A DNA stretch of 64,000 nt from Siphonodentalium dalli (taxonomy: Eukaryota > Mollusca > Scaphopoda > Gadilida > Siphonodentaliidae): the NCBI GenBank assembly GCA_032622095.1, contig CP136066.1, forward strand, positions 231,264,961 through 231,328,960, in the 5' to 3' direction. Below the pieces are notes generated by a model. It worked only from the letters and a program-made list of their open reading frames with translations. It was not told the origin of the DNA and did not search any database. Shown here piece by piece: positions 1-12,500 of the stretch. Position 1 is the first letter of the stretch; each line of letters starts with the position of its first letter. The position numbers and the translations under genes are program-made.

Positions 1-1240
1 TTGAAAATATGACTCAATCGTATCGATAGAGTCATGACAGGCTGAAATTGTAAACTTAAAGTCACCGGTGTAATAATATGTTGTTGAAAATATAAATAAT
101 CTGATAGCCTGAAAATAATGTATAACCCATTGGGAGCCCCTGGTGTAGTGAATGGGTAATTTTAATTGGAGTGCGCATGTCTGTTCTGTTGTAGTAACCG
201 CGATCTTTTATTTTCTGTTCATCAAGTCAAAATTGTATCGTATACACAATGTGTTTGTACCGATGGATGTATCGTGACTCGCCTCATTTTTATGGTCATA
301 TAGGCCCTATATAACCTATGATCGCAAAAACGAGCAGAGTCGCGATATCTGATAGAATTCCAGGAATCGTACATTCACTTTCAATAGTATAGATTCTCTC
401 AATCTGCTGCGAAATTCCCAAAATTGTACTTTCATTTTCAATAGGATTTTCCGAATTTCCACTTTTACTTTTCACTTTTACCACGCAAAGCGACCTTAGT
501 TAACACAGATATATGGCACACTGACTGAGTCCATGATAAATAGTTTTATGTAGCATTGCTTCTTTCATTTAATTAAAGCTCACCTCGTTAAAATGCATGT
601 CAATCGTATTTGTTTACAAATTGCATTGGGTGCGACGATTTGCAGTAGGTCCCTATTTGAGGAGGTCACTTTGCGGAAGTTCCCGAATTCGCGGAGGTCC
701 CCTAAAATGGGCGATATATGTAGATTTTAATGAGGGAACGGGTGCGTATATGTCAATTGATATGTATTTTAAACAAATAACGACACGATCATCATAATAG
801 AGGTCTGTTCTATCAATTATATATGCGCCGAGTTCACTTGGTGCAAATCAAATGGCGATAAATATTCTCGTGTGCCAGAAGGACTCCTTAAAGTTGTGAA
901 TAAGATGAATATAAAAATGAATAATATTTTATATTATAATTATATTATAATTTATATTTATGGCTAATAATATGGCGTTACCATTTCTGACTATGGTTTT
1001 CTTGTTCAATACTGGGCACCGGAATGAAGTGCGGTCGCGGAACGGGGAATAAATAAATATTATTTTAATAATAACTTTATGCCGTGAATTATAGCGGCAT
1101 GATTGACTTTTACTGGACCAACCTAACATTGAGCTTCACAAAAACACCTTTTGACTACCTACTCACAGCAGTCTTGATATTTGCTTAATGAGTTATCCAT
1201 ATGTTTGCATTATATGGTAATTCTTAATAGCTAGAACACA
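1..1240. other. 5' flank without recognised gene
   Basis: AT-rich sequence. I see no supported exon, RNA gene or promoter. A fragment of the family G hairpin (ataacccattgggagcccc) lies near 119-138. Only short open frames without family likeness are present. Confidence 0.5.
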
Positions 1241-1353
1241 CAGTAAGTCTGAATATAGTGTGTCTGACATTTGCAGAATGAGGTCCCCAGAGGGTGAATT
1301 TAGTGATGCTATTCCACACTGGGCTAGCGTCACCAAATTGTCCCTCTGGGGAC

Positions 1354-2378
1354 TAGGGTCCTGCGAATATTCGATTCGATTCGAAAGTCAAATTCGATTC
1401 GAAATTTCCAACTCGAAATTTCGAATATACACTGACAAAAAAGTAGGCTGTTTACGAACATGTACACATGTCAATCTTAGCTGTTTCTGTGCCATATTAT
1501 TCCCGAAAATTATGAATATATGCAGCTTATAATTCTTATAGTACATCGCGAACGTTCGCATGATACTAAATATAATTATAGCCAGTAATTAGCCACTATA
1601 GGACGACTAAATACATCTGAATTCTAGCTTTGATCATGGTAGCCAAAAGCTCGGAGATCGCCGATGGACCGACGACGCACGTAAATTATAATAGCGATGA
1701 GACTGAGCAACCGCTAGCGTTATGTACAATGTAAACAACACATGTTCCCGGCGTCGAAAAGTGCACGTGGGCTGTGTTTTCTTTTGAAGTTGACTTTTAG
1801 TTTCGGAGCGTTCCTTGAAACTTGACAATTTGTCGTCCGTTATTCATGTTTATTTTAAACATTATAAAAGCTGCATGCAGTGCTGGAATTTACACGTGTG
1901 ATAAATGCAACATGGTATATAAATCGCAAGCATCTGGGACAATGCATCCAGCACTACATAAACAGCACCCTGCGACTGTTGTTGCATCTTCAAGTTTATA
2001 ACAACGGGTGTTTCCCAGTGCCGATTTGCAATTGTGCATGCAAACTCTAAAAATTGCGCATGATTTTAATTCCGATAATCCGTTTAGTGGTTATATATTT
2101 AATCGTCATGATGACCGCATGGACGTTTTAATGTTTTTTCTCTCTCAACAATTCTCAATTGAAGTTAATAGTATCAGGAATGACGGTTGGTCGCCACATA
2201 AGTTATGATGGAACTTCATGGAAGTTCATAGAACATTTCATAAATCGTCTAATCATTGACATTAAATGCCTAATTGAGAATGCAACACACAGGTATGATT
2301 CGATTCGATATTCGATTCGATTTCGTCGACTCGATTCGATATTCGATTCGATCAAAATCTCCAATTCGCAGGACCCTA
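1354..2378 (+). mobile_element. hAT-like element, 1025 bp, nested in family F
   Basis: Terminal inverted repeats TAGGGTCCTGCGAAT / ATTCGCAGGACCCTA, followed inside by ATTCGATTCGA-rich subterminal repeats at both ends (1370-1430, 2297-2355). It is flanked by 8-bp target duplications ctggggac (1346-1353) and ctgggaac (2379-2386), which lie exactly in the F palindrome. The 8-bp duplication and the BED-finger remnant point to hAT. There is no intact transposase. Confidence 0.75.
1867..2001 (+). pseudogene. BED-type zinc finger remnant of a hAT transposase
   Basis: One frame reads CDKCNMVYKSQASGTMHPAL and then HKQHPATV before a TAA. The C-x2-C ... H-x3-H pattern with a G-T-M-x-x-x-L-x-K-H core is that of BED fingers at the N-terminus of hAT transposases. 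It lies inside the element 1354-2378. The catalytic region was not found. Confidence 0.5.
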
Positions 2379-2720
2379 CTGGGAACCTCATTCTGCCCAG
2401 GCCTCATCTTCTAGGAAGTATCTACCATATATATTCTCAAATTAACATTGTTTTTAATTACTTTTTCCCTTCTGGGAAGTTTCTATATCTCCTAATTTGC
2501 AGAAGATAAATTGCATAATCAAGGTGACTGATGGGTGATCATCACCAACTTCAACTGCGGAACTTCAACCTGATCCTTAGTAGCAGTTGAGGCCTAAGCA
2601 GAATGAGGTTCCCAGAGGATGAATTTGGTGATGCTAGCCCACCATGTGGGATAACGTCACAAAATTCACTCTCTGGGGACCTCATTCGGCAAATGACAGA
2701 CACACTATTTGCAGGATTGG

Positions 2721-3527
2721 CCTGTAATGTATGACATACATTCCAAACTTGACCTATTATAAAAGTTTAATGTATAACCCACAGGGAGCCTCACACAGAT
2801 GGAAGCATACATGGGGCTCTCTATGGGTTAAAATGACAGACACACTAATTGCAGACTTGGGTAAAATGGATTTCATGCTTCCTCCAATATCCCCATCCAT
2901 GTCCGTCCATCCAGCCATACATTTAGATTATCAGATCTCGATGACTCCCTCCAAAACTAAAAAGCATTAATGAGTAGTAATATCTTTGGAAATGTTCAGA
3001 TAATAAGTTCAACAAATGGCCATAGGTAAGTTCAACAAATGGTTATGGTGGTATATATACTTATTTACATTGTAAACCCCCCACCCCGGTATGTCATATA
3101 TCTACTAATTCACATACATGTATGTGTATACCGGTACTTATACTTATGTCCAGCGAGTTCGCAAATTATTTCAGCCCCGAGATCAGATAAAATTTAAATA
3201 ACATAAAATTAGCATCTATGCATGCATAATATAATTGCTTGTGTCTAAATATCACAGACTACTTAACAATTGAACCACTGCAATTGATAGTAGTTGGGTG
3301 CATGGTCAAAAAGATTGAGTGATCTTTTCCTTCACCCCCACGATTTGTTGATTTGAGGATATCTGAACATAGAAAATCGTCATGTCCGAACACTGCAAAT
3401 TTGAATTGAATTGAAGCCCACAAGCTTTAATAGGGGTGTGGGGGTGTCCCTTTAAGTTTGATGTTTGTGTAGTTGCATAGCGAGTCATATGGTGTGCTGA
3501 AATGAGGAATGGGGCTGTGTTATAATC
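2721..3527. other. Flank with one short family G hairpin
   Basis: 2768-2838 is a shortened family G palindrome (ataacccacagggagcctca ... gggctctctatgggtta). The rest, including a short palindromic stretch near 3105-3140 rich in acatacatgtatgt, holds nothing I recognise. Confidence 0.5.
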
Positions 3528-3659
3528 TACAGTAATGCCCTAACTAGTCGACACTGAGAGCTTTCCGATGAATGGCAACAAGTCAGATTTCCGAATAAAT
3601 CCTGAAAAATTACCCATAATTCTGCTGTGGGTAAGGAATTGATTATTCAGGGCATTACT
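3528..3659. repeat. Family H palindrome, left arm mostly deleted
   Basis: Starts tacagtaatgccctaa and ends ttcagggcattact, with the right arm (gctttccgatgaatggcaac ... tacccataattctgctgtgg) complete. Most of the left arm is lost, so no long hairpin remains. 3660-4165 after it has no feature I can name. Confidence 0.75.
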
Positions 3660-4165
3660 TTATCTGCCACATTCCTGATGACATGGTTTGTTGCCTTTGA
3701 TTGGCCATGTTTGATTGGGCAGAGCACTTGACTACTATAATAAAATGTCTTTCACACATGTTGCATCATGAGCAGTGGACTTAACTGTGGATTAGGGTAT
3801 TTGATTTACCTGCATGTACTTCCCATTCAACAGAGTTAACTGGCCAACTGTTACATAACTATCTGTTGTGTTAATCTTTCTGTCAGATTTCCTTTATCAT
3901 GCTGGAAGTAAGTCTTAGTACATGTATGTCAAGTATCTAACAATTTCGTGGAGGCTTTAACTTAATTATGCCCTTAAGGCTATCGTTAGGTAGTATGGTA
4001 TACTTAAGGTCTTAATAACTGAAATAGAGAGGGCTTCAATTTCAAATAAGCCAATGGCCTGAATTTGGTGAATTCGGAGAGCCAGACATAGAAGACGTGG
4101 ACATAGTGGCAGAAGCCAGCGTCCACTAACAGCATAAGGTATCATAAGGTACGGGTAAGTCTGAT

Positions 4166-4915
4166 TATAGCGTGCCTGTCATTTAATCCATATAGAGCCC
4201 CACATAGACTGAAGCAGACGACACTCTGTAGTGCATGCTTCCATCTGTGTGAGGCTCCCTGTGGGTTAAACATAGTGTGCCTGTCATTTAACCCATAGAG
4301 AGCCCCACATAGACTGAAGCAGACGACACTCTGTAGTACATGCTTCCATCTGTGTGAGGCTCCCTGTGGGTTAAACATTATAGTGTGCCTGTCATTTAAC
4401 CCATAGAGAGCCCCACATAGACTGAAGCAGACGACACTCTGTAGTACATGCTTCCATCTGTGTGAGGCTCCCTGTGGGTTAAACATTATAGTGTGCCTGT
4501 CATTTAACCCATAGAGAGCCCCACATAGACTGAAGCAGACGACACTCTGTAGTACATGCTTCCATCTGTGTGAGGCTCCCTGTGGGTTAAACATAGTGTG
4601 CCTGTCATTTAACCCATAGAGAGCCCCACATAGACTGAAGCAGACGACACTCTGTAGTACATGCTTCCATCTGTGTGAGGCTCCCTGTGGGTTAAACATA
4701 GTGTGCCTGTCATTTAACCCATAGAGAGCCCCACATAGACTGAAGCAGACGACACTCTGTAGTACATGCTTCCATCTGTGTGAGGCTCCCTGTGGGTTAA
4801 ACATTATAGTGTGCCTGTCATTTAACCCATAGAGAGCCCCACATAGACTGAAGCAGACGACACTCTGTAGTGCATGCTTCCATCTGTGTGAGGCTCCCTG
4901 TGGGTTAAACATTAT
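4166..4915. repeat. Seven tandem copies of the family G hairpin (about 103-107 bp each)
   Basis: Each unit reads aacccatagagagccccaca ... cgacactctgtagtacatgc ... gaggctccctgtgggttaaa and is a foldback. Units are nearly identical; they differ by 'acatagtg' against 'acattatagtg' at the joint and by chance substitutions. A MITE-like hairpin has become a satellite upstream of the gene. The minus strand stays open for 256 codons only because of the repeat. Confidence 0.9.
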
Positions 4916-5050
4916 AGTTTGCCTGTCATTTGCAGAATGATATCCCCAGAGGGTGAATTTAGTGACGCTATCCTGCTATGTTGGCTAGCATCACTAAATT
5001 CACCCTCTGGGGACCTCATTCTGCTTAGGCCTCATCTTCTCTGGAAAGTT
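4916..5050. repeat. Family F palindrome
   Basis: gcagaatgatatccccagag ... ttcaccctctggggacctca foldback, followed by the F spacer start ctgcttaggcctcatcttctc. It directly follows the family G array. Confidence 0.75.
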
Positions 5051-5132
5051 TCTATTTTATATAAAAATTTCTATAGAAACTAAGATTCTATTTATTTTTT
5101 AGTTTAGTTAAAAAAATTCTCTATATCGCCAA

Positions 5133-5616
5133 ATGCATTGGCCTAACAATATTTACCAGTGCATTCTCTTACCGCTATACTTAAAGTAATTGACCACCAA
5201 TAACGTGGTGTCACCCCGTTAATATGGCGGTACTATACCACGGTATCCTCCAATACCGCGGTACTGATACCGCTTGTTAACGCGAACAAGTATGTGTGAG
5301 TAAATACCTCCCCTCAAAGAGTTCCATGAAAATCACCGCGTTATTCAACAAAATTAATGCGGTGCCCGCTAAAAGACCGCGGTATCATTATCGCCCAATA
5401 CTGTAACTCCACCGCCATGACCGTCTTGATACCGCTACCGTTTATTACCGGTATCACCGCGGTCATGACCGGGGTAACACCCCATTTTTCTGGTCAATTA
5501 CTTTGAGAATAGCGGTATATATGCGAGGCTCCCTATGGGAGACTCGCATTATGTAAAATAATGCACTGGCACAGGATCTTTAATGCTGCCACAGCCTCCC
5601 GTCATGAAAGAATTAA
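5133..5616. repeat. Family C remnant, split by a CCGCGG-rich element
   Basis: Contains gcattggcctaacaatattt, agtgcattctctta | tatatgcgaggctcc and the right end cccgtcatgaaagaattaa, matching the right half of the C elements at 38499 and 47617. The element 5172-5515 interrupts its hairpin arm. Confidence 0.6.
5172..5515. mobile_element. TA-flanked TIR element rich in ACCGCGGT palindromes, 344 bp
   Basis: Termini CCGCTATACTTAAAGTAATT and its imperfect reverse (aattactttgagaatagcgg). Flanking TA is duplicated (5170-5171, 5516-5517) within the expected palindrome sequence ctcttatatatgc. The interior carries many ccgcgg/ggtatc motifs and a poly-palindromic structure. A second copy in opposite orientation is at 40795-41098. 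The TA target suggests a Tc1/mariner-type MITE (inference). Confidence 0.7.
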
Positions 5617-5639
5617 TAATAAAATAATTATTTGATTGA

Positions 5640-6180
5640 CAACCAGGCCTGAGAATAAGGTGTCTGACATTTGCAGAATGAGGTCCCAAGAGGGTGAATT
5701 TATTGACGCCATCCCGCTATCTATAGCGGGCTAGTATAACTAAATTCACCCTCTAGGGACCTCATTCTGCTTAGGCCTAATCTTCTCTGGAAAGTTTCTT
5801 TATTGTCAAATTTCTACATGTACAATGCTATATTTCTGACTAAATCCTGAAAAATTTCCCATAATTCTGCTGTGGTTTAGGGGTCAATTATTTACTGTAT
5901 AGAAACTTCTTCACATAGATTCTATTTCTTTTTTAGTTTAGTTTCCCAAATTGGCAGAGGACACATTGCATAATCGAGGTTCCCAATGGGTGTACATCAC
6001 AATATTCACCATTTGGGAACTTCAATCTGAGTCTATGTCTCCCATAGCATATGAGGCCATGCAGAATGAGGTCCCCGGAGGGTGAATTTGGTGATGCTAG
6101 CCCACTATGCAGGATAATATTACTAAATTCACCTTCAGGGAGCCTCATTCTGCAAATGACAGGCACATTAAACTTAGGCT
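5640..6180. repeat. Composite family F element (two palindromes with linker)
   Basis: Left palindrome 5662-5780, right palindrome 6060-6165, outer ends gcctgagaataaggtgtctg and gacaggcacattaaacttag. The linker includes a third small foldback, caatgggtgtacatcacaat ... caccatttgggaacttc. A family H right-arm scrap (5830-5899, ending ttactgta) sits in the linker. Confidence 0.75.
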
Positions 6181-6185
6181 TTTTG

Positions 6186-6318
6186 TCAACCTGATTACCC
6201 ATCATAATCCAACCTGATTACCCATAATCCAACCTGATTACCCATCAGAATCCAACCTGATTACCCATAATCCAACCTGATTACCCATCATAATCCAACC
6301 TGATTACCCATAATCCTC
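6186..6318. repeat. Tandem repeat of about 20-23 bp just upstream of exon 1
   Basis: Six units of cctgattacccataatccaa, alternating with a form having catcataatcc. The array ends about 14 bp before the putative acceptor at 6332. Confidence 0.85.
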
Positions 6319-6374
6319 ATTTCTCATTTCAGGCTCAGGTTAGTTTGAAGAAAGTAGTAGAGAACAGAGCCATC

Positions 6375-6525
6375 ATGAAAGTGTACATTCTCATGGCAAT
6401 GTTGACGGCATGCGCCTGTGAAGTCAATGAATATGGCTTCAAATATGTCAAAAGGATATCGCCATCAGATCTTCAGGAGTTCATTGTGTCACCTGAAGTC
6501 ACTACGGTGTACTATTATACACGAG
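6375..6525 (+). CDS. TXNDC16: TXNDC16 coding exon 1: start codon and signal peptide
   Basis: Residues 1-50. The ATG at 6375 is chosen because it begins a typical signal peptide: Lys2, then a hydrophobic run VYILMAMLTACAC, then the polar EVNEYG. A TTG-initiated extension upstream would spoil it. A plausible splice acceptor (ttctcatttcag, ending 6332) lies 42 bp upstream, so this may be the second transcribed exon, with a 5' UTR exon elsewhere. The donor is at 6526 (GTGAG), phase 1. The exon ends in TTVYYYTR, the first beta strand of the N-terminal thioredoxin-like domain. Confidence 0.82.
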
Positions 6526-9500
6526 GTGAGCGTAACATTCAAGACTGAATATAGTGTGTCTAACCCATAGAGAGCCCCATACAGACTGGAGCAGACGACA
6601 CTCCGTAGTGCATGCTTCAATCTGTTTGAGGCTCCCTGTGGGTTAAACATTAAACTTTCTCAGTGAGGTTTGAGATGGATGTCTTAGATTTCTCACCAAG
6701 CCTGAGTTTAGTGTGTCTACATTTGTATAATGAGGTTCCCAGAAGGTGAAGTTAGTGATGCTACCCTGTGCAGTGGGCTAACATCACTAAATTCACCCTC
6801 TGGGGAGCTCATTCTGCAAATGACAGACACATTAACTCAGACTTGATTTTGCAATAACTTAAAACAGAATAACTTTTAACAATCTGGATTATTCTAGAAT
6901 ATCCCAACAATTGCAATATTCCTGCTTATTCCAGTTTTCAAATATTCTGTGATGTTCATGTTTATTCTATTCAAATTTTATACCATTTTATTCTATTTTA
7001 TACAGTAATGCACTATACATTCGACCCCTTAACCACAGCAGAATTATGGGTAACTTTTTAGGATTTAGTCGGAAATATGGCTTGTTGCCATTCATCGGAA
7101 AGCTCTCACTGAGAGCTTTCCGATGAATGGCAACTAAATCCTGAAAAGTTACCCATAATTCTGCTGTGGTTAAAGAGTCGATTACTTAGGGCATTACTCT
7201 ACCAGTATAGAATAATTTCTGGACAGGATAGCATCGTTGTATTCCAAATTCATTACCTTAAAATCTCTCTCTCAAATCTTCATATAAGGGGAATTTAACA
7301 TTAAAAGGGAACTTCATCCTCAATGATTTTTGGTTTGATCAACCATTGTGTCATATTGCATAATCCAACCCTTATTCCATTCAATAAACCCAATCTATAA
7401 ATTGTGGTGTCAAACATTCTTTTAATAACAGGATATAGTGCAAGGTTACCTTTTACTTCCGGTTTGTCGTCTCTTTACATTCCATACGCTACTTCTCAAA
7501 ATACTACAGCTTGCATTATTTTTCCAACAAACTATAATGAATGAAGAGTTTGAAAAGTTATGTCATTATACATATACGCCATTAAATACACCAAAGAGTC
7601 TTTATTTATCTGGGACTACATTGCATTTATTTATGCGGGCAAACAGTGCATAGTTATTAAAATGTCATTGCATGCCTTATAGAAGCCGATATTAGTTTCC
7701 CGTCCCATTTGTTGAATTAAGTATGTTTTGTCAAGGTTTTGGATCATGTAATAAATAGAATCTACAGCTCGTCCCCATTTTATAGTGGAATACATGTATA
7801 CAAAACTCTTCCAGTAAATTTGGTCTGGACCTCGCCAAAGACTCAGTTCAGACCTAATTTACTGGACTTGGTTTTGCAAATATCGCTATAAACAGGGACT
7901 CGAAGATCATCTATATACATGTATGCAAGAAGGTTATAATATATTACATTCAAGACTACTTCCATGGAAACTAGTATAAATGTCTTGTAGTTCTTGAATG
8001 GATTTATGCAAAATGTGCCTTTATGGATAGGCATGCATCCTGAATCAATTAGCATACCTAAATCAATACCCTGCACCAGCTTGCACCATACCGTTAAACA
8101 TCACCTGCACACAATCACTTGTAAATACACTTGTAAAGACACTTGTAAAGGTGCTCCAGACACTTAATAATGTGTATTCCTCAATGGTTTTATTGTTTGT
8201 GGGCCATTGTATCTTGAGTGCCATGTGTTTGGACTACACGTATGTGAAAGGCAGTGCATAAAATTTTAGGATTCACCTTAACCTACAGTAATGTCCTAAA
8301 TATGGGTAACTTTATAGGATTTAGTCGGAAATATGGCTTATTGCCATTCATCGGAAAGCTCTCACTGAGTTATATACATAGAATGATAACCACCCTATCA
8401 CTGAGTTATATACATAGAATGATAACCACCCTATCACTGAGTTATATACATAGAATGATAACCACCCTATCACTGAGTTATATACATAGAATGATAACCA
8501 CCCTATCACTGAGTTATATACATAGAATGATAACCACCCTATCCGCCAGATTGAATATTAATCTTTACTTTCTTCTTTCTAGCTATCCCAAGATTAAAGC
8601 AGTTCTTTGCAGAATATGAGAAGGCTGCCCAGTTCCTGAATGGTTATAAGCTGCACTTGGCTATGGTGAGATTATGATTAGGGTTAGAGTTAGGGTTAGG
8701 GAATATGAGAAGGCTGCCCAGTTCCTGAATGGTTATAAGCTGCACTTGGCTATGGTGAGATTATGGTTAGGGTTAGGGTTAGGGAATATGAGAAGGCTGC
8801 CCAGTTCCTGAATGGTTATAAGCTGCACTTGGCTATGGTGAGATTATGATTAGGGTTAGAGTTAGGGTTAGGGAATATGAGAAGGCTGCCCAGTTCCTGA
8901 ATGGTTATAAGCTGCACTTGGCTATGGTGAGATTATGGTTAGGGTTAGGGTTAGGGAATATGAGAAGGCTGCCCAGTTCCTGAATGGTTATAAGCTGGAC
9001 TTGGCTATGGTGAGATTATGGTAGGGTTAGGGTTAGGGAATATGAGAAGGCTGCCCAGTTCCTGAATGGTTATAAGCTGGACTTGGCTATGGTGAGATTA
9101 TGGTTAGGGTTAGTGTTAGGGAATATGAGAAGGCTGCCCAGTTCCTGAATGGTTATAAGCTGGACTTGGCTATGGTGAGATTACATGTTTTTCAAAGATA
9201 CATAATCCGATTTAACCCTTTGAGTGCCAGGTCCGATTTTTTACAATTTTAATAAATTTTTTTAAATCTAAAAAAAAACCAAAAAAAACAACAATTTTTT
9301 AGGGCCGATTTTACAGACCGTAAATTAGGGCCGATGAGATCGGCCCCTGGCACTGAAAGGGTTAATGCCCCTAAATTATTATTTCTTTGGTTTCCATGGT
9401 AAAAAATATTTGAATTGAGTCGAGGAACCCAACTGTCAAAACTCAATGTTATCAGATTTGCGATTTTTCACCACCTGGAATATTTGGCGGCCTGGCAAAA

Positions 9501-12500
9501 ATTCTGCTGACTTCTTCCAGAAATATTACAAACATGCGTGGATGCCGTTACAAGAGGTAATGCAAGGTTATGGCTCCATGTACTATCAGTGCATCAGTGG
9601 CGATCGCAAGGTCATGGCTCCATGTACTATCAGTATATCAGTGGCGATCGCAAGGTCATGGATCCATGTACTATCAGTGCATCAGTGGCGATCGCAAGGT
9701 CATGGATCCATGTACTATCAGTGCATCAGTGGCGATCGCAAGGTCATGGATCCATGTACTATCAGTGCATCAGTGGCAATCGCAAGGTCATGGCTCCATG
9801 TACTATCAGTGCATCAGTGGCAATCGCAAGGTCATGGCTCCATGTACTATCAGTATATCAGTGGCGATCGCAAGGTCATGGCTCCATGTACTATCAGTAT
9901 ATCAGTGGCGATCGCAAGGTCATGGCTCTATGTACTATCAGTGCATCAGTGGCGATCGCAAGGTCATGGATCCATGTACTATCAGTGCATCAGTGGCGAT
10001 CGCAAGGTCATGGATCCATGTACTATCAGTGCATCAGTGGCAATCGCAAGGTCATGGCTCCATGTACTATCAGTATATCAGTGGCGATCGCAAGGTCATG
10101 GATCCATGTACTATCAGTGCATCAGTGGCGATCGCAAGGTCATGGATCCATGTACTATCAGTGCATCAGTGGCAATCGCAAGGTCATGGCTCCATGTACT
10201 ATCAGTGCATCAGTGGCAATCGCAAGGTCATGGCTCCATGTACTATCAGTATATCAGTGGCGATCGCAAGGTCATGGCTCCATGTACTATCAGTGCATCA
10301 GTGGCGATCGCAAGGTCATGGATCCATGTACTATCAGTGCATCAGTGGCAATCGCAAGGTCATGGCTCCATGTACTATCAGTGCATCAGTGGCAATCGCA
10401 AGGTCATGGCTCCATGTACTATCAGTATATCAGTGGCGATCGCAAGGTCATGGCTCCATGTACTATCAGTGCATCAGTGGCGATCGCAAGGTCATGGATC
10501 CATGTACTATCAGTATATCAGTGGCGATCGCAAGGTCATGGCTCCATGTACTATCAGTATATCAGTGGCAATCGCAAGGTCATGGCTCCATGTACTATCA
10601 GTGCATCAGTGGCGATCGCAAGGTCATGGATCCATGTACTATCAGTGCATCAGTGGCGATCGCAAGGTCATGGATCCATGTACTATCAGTATATCAGTGG
10701 CAATCGCAAGGTCATGGATTCATGTACTATCAGTATATCAGTGGCGATCGCAAGGTCATGGCTCCATGTACTATCAGTATATCAGTGGCGATCGCAAGGT
10801 CATGGCTCCATGTACTATCAGTGCATCAGTGGCGATCGCAAGGTCATGGATCCATGTACTATCAGTGCATCAGTGGCGATCGCAAGGTCATGGCTCCATG
10901 TACTATCAGTATATCAGTGGCAATTGCAAGGTCATGGCTCCATGTACTATCAGTATATCAGTGGCAATCGCAAGGTCATCGCTCCATGTATTATCAGTGC
11001 ATCAGTGGCGATCGCAAGGTCATGGCTCCATGTACTATCAGTGCATCAGTGGCGATCGCAAGGTCATCGCTCCATGTATTATCAGTGCATCAGTGGCGAT
11101 CGCAAATTAATTCAGAATGAAAATTATTGCTATCAACAAGAACATGGTATGATGTGTTAGTTGATGTGTGGATACATACAAATACTTATTTACTAATTAG
11201 CAATCGTGTTTTATTTATGCAAGTAAACCTGTTATATGGCACCATGCTGGTTACACATGGAAATACTATGTATTTAACCCTTTCAGTGCCAGGTCCGATT
11301 TTTGTATCAACCCATATACCCTGTGCCAATGCATTCTCTTATATATGCGAGTCGACCATAGGTCGCCTCGCATATATAAGAGAATGCATTGGCTTAACAA
11401 TTTTTTTGTTTTTTTTGTTTTTTTACAATTTTTTACAATTTTAATATATTTTATTATATTCTTTAACAGACTTATTGTGTAGGTTTAGGGCCGATAATAT
11501 CGGCCCCTGGCACTCAAAGGGTTAAGCACAGTAAACCTGTTATATGGCACCGTGCTGGTTACACATGGAAATACTATGTATTTAAGTGTGATAATAAAGT
11601 TTCATCCTGATAAATGCAAAGCGATGACAGTTGGAGACACAAGAGATATTCAATACACAATGATGAATCAAGGAAATAGACAAGCAATAACAGAAACCAA
11701 ACTAGAGAAAGACATTGGAGTGGAGATTGACAGCAAACTTAAATTCGAAGAACATATCAGCAATAAAATCAATAAAGCAAACAGCACTTTTGGAATTATT
11801 AGAAGATCATACAAGAACATGAATGAGAAGATATTCAAAACAATCTACACCACTATGGTCAGAACCAAACTAGAATACGCCCAATCTGTATGGCACCCAA
11901 ACTCAAAGGAACAGATCAAAAATATCGAAAAAGTACAGTAGAGAGCCACCAAACAAATTCCGGGAATGAAAGGATTGAAATATGATGAAAGATTGAAGAA
12001 ATTACAGCTACCAACTCTCTCATTCAGACGAGACAGAGGAGACCTCATTGAAACATATAAATTGACACATGCGGTCTATAAAGAAGGTGAAAAAAAACTT
12101 ATCCCAATGAGAGCAGATATGGTGAAGAGAGGAGAGGGAAGAGGGCATGACTACATAATCTACCATCAATCACATAACAGTAAACAAAGAGCCAGCACCC
12201 TTACTTTCAGAATAGTAAACAACGAGCCAGCACCCTTACTTTCAGAATAGTAAACAACGAGCCAGCACCCTTCCTTTCAGAATAGTAAACACCTGGAATG
12301 CCTTACCATCAGATGTAGTATATGCAGATACGGTTAATTAATTTAAAAATAGCCTTGATAAATTTCTTGAAAAAAAGCAGAAAACGATACATATACGACG
12401 CACCAATAATGGAAATGATAACTCAAGAAGAGCTGACAAAAGAGGCCAAGTCTGCTGTCAGGAACAACCTTAAGTAACCTTAAGTAAGTACTGTCACCCA

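Larger units (their letters stand above)
1241..2720. repeat. Family F modular palindrome element, split by a hAT-like insertion
   Basis: The left palindrome (1260-1353) and the right part (2379-2715) of a family F element are separated by the element 1354-2378. F signature: cagaatgaggtccccagagg ... the same in reverse ... attctgcaaatgacagacac. The centre is gctagcccgc / gcgggatagc-like. Between the two palindromes lies a standard F spacer with cccttctgggaagtttct. Confidence 0.75.

Noticed and set aside
4142-4912. Minus-strand frame of 256 codons
   Set aside because: A by-product of seven tandem family G hairpins; the same hairpin elsewhere is broken by stops.
6345-6374. Upstream non-ATG extension of exon 1
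   Set aside because: The frame is open upstream only from a TTG. ATG at 6375 begins a good signal peptide, which an extension would disrupt.
9446-11160. Three overlapping plus-strand open frames of over 500 codons
   Set aside because: They are one 44-bp array read in three frames. The peptide has no family likeness and the stretch lies in intron 2 with no splice sites around it.
11552-12250. Functional reverse transcriptase
   Set aside because: Only the 3' part remains, with an in-frame TAG at 11939 and a triplicated 37-bp segment that shifts the frame. No endonuclease or RT core was seen.
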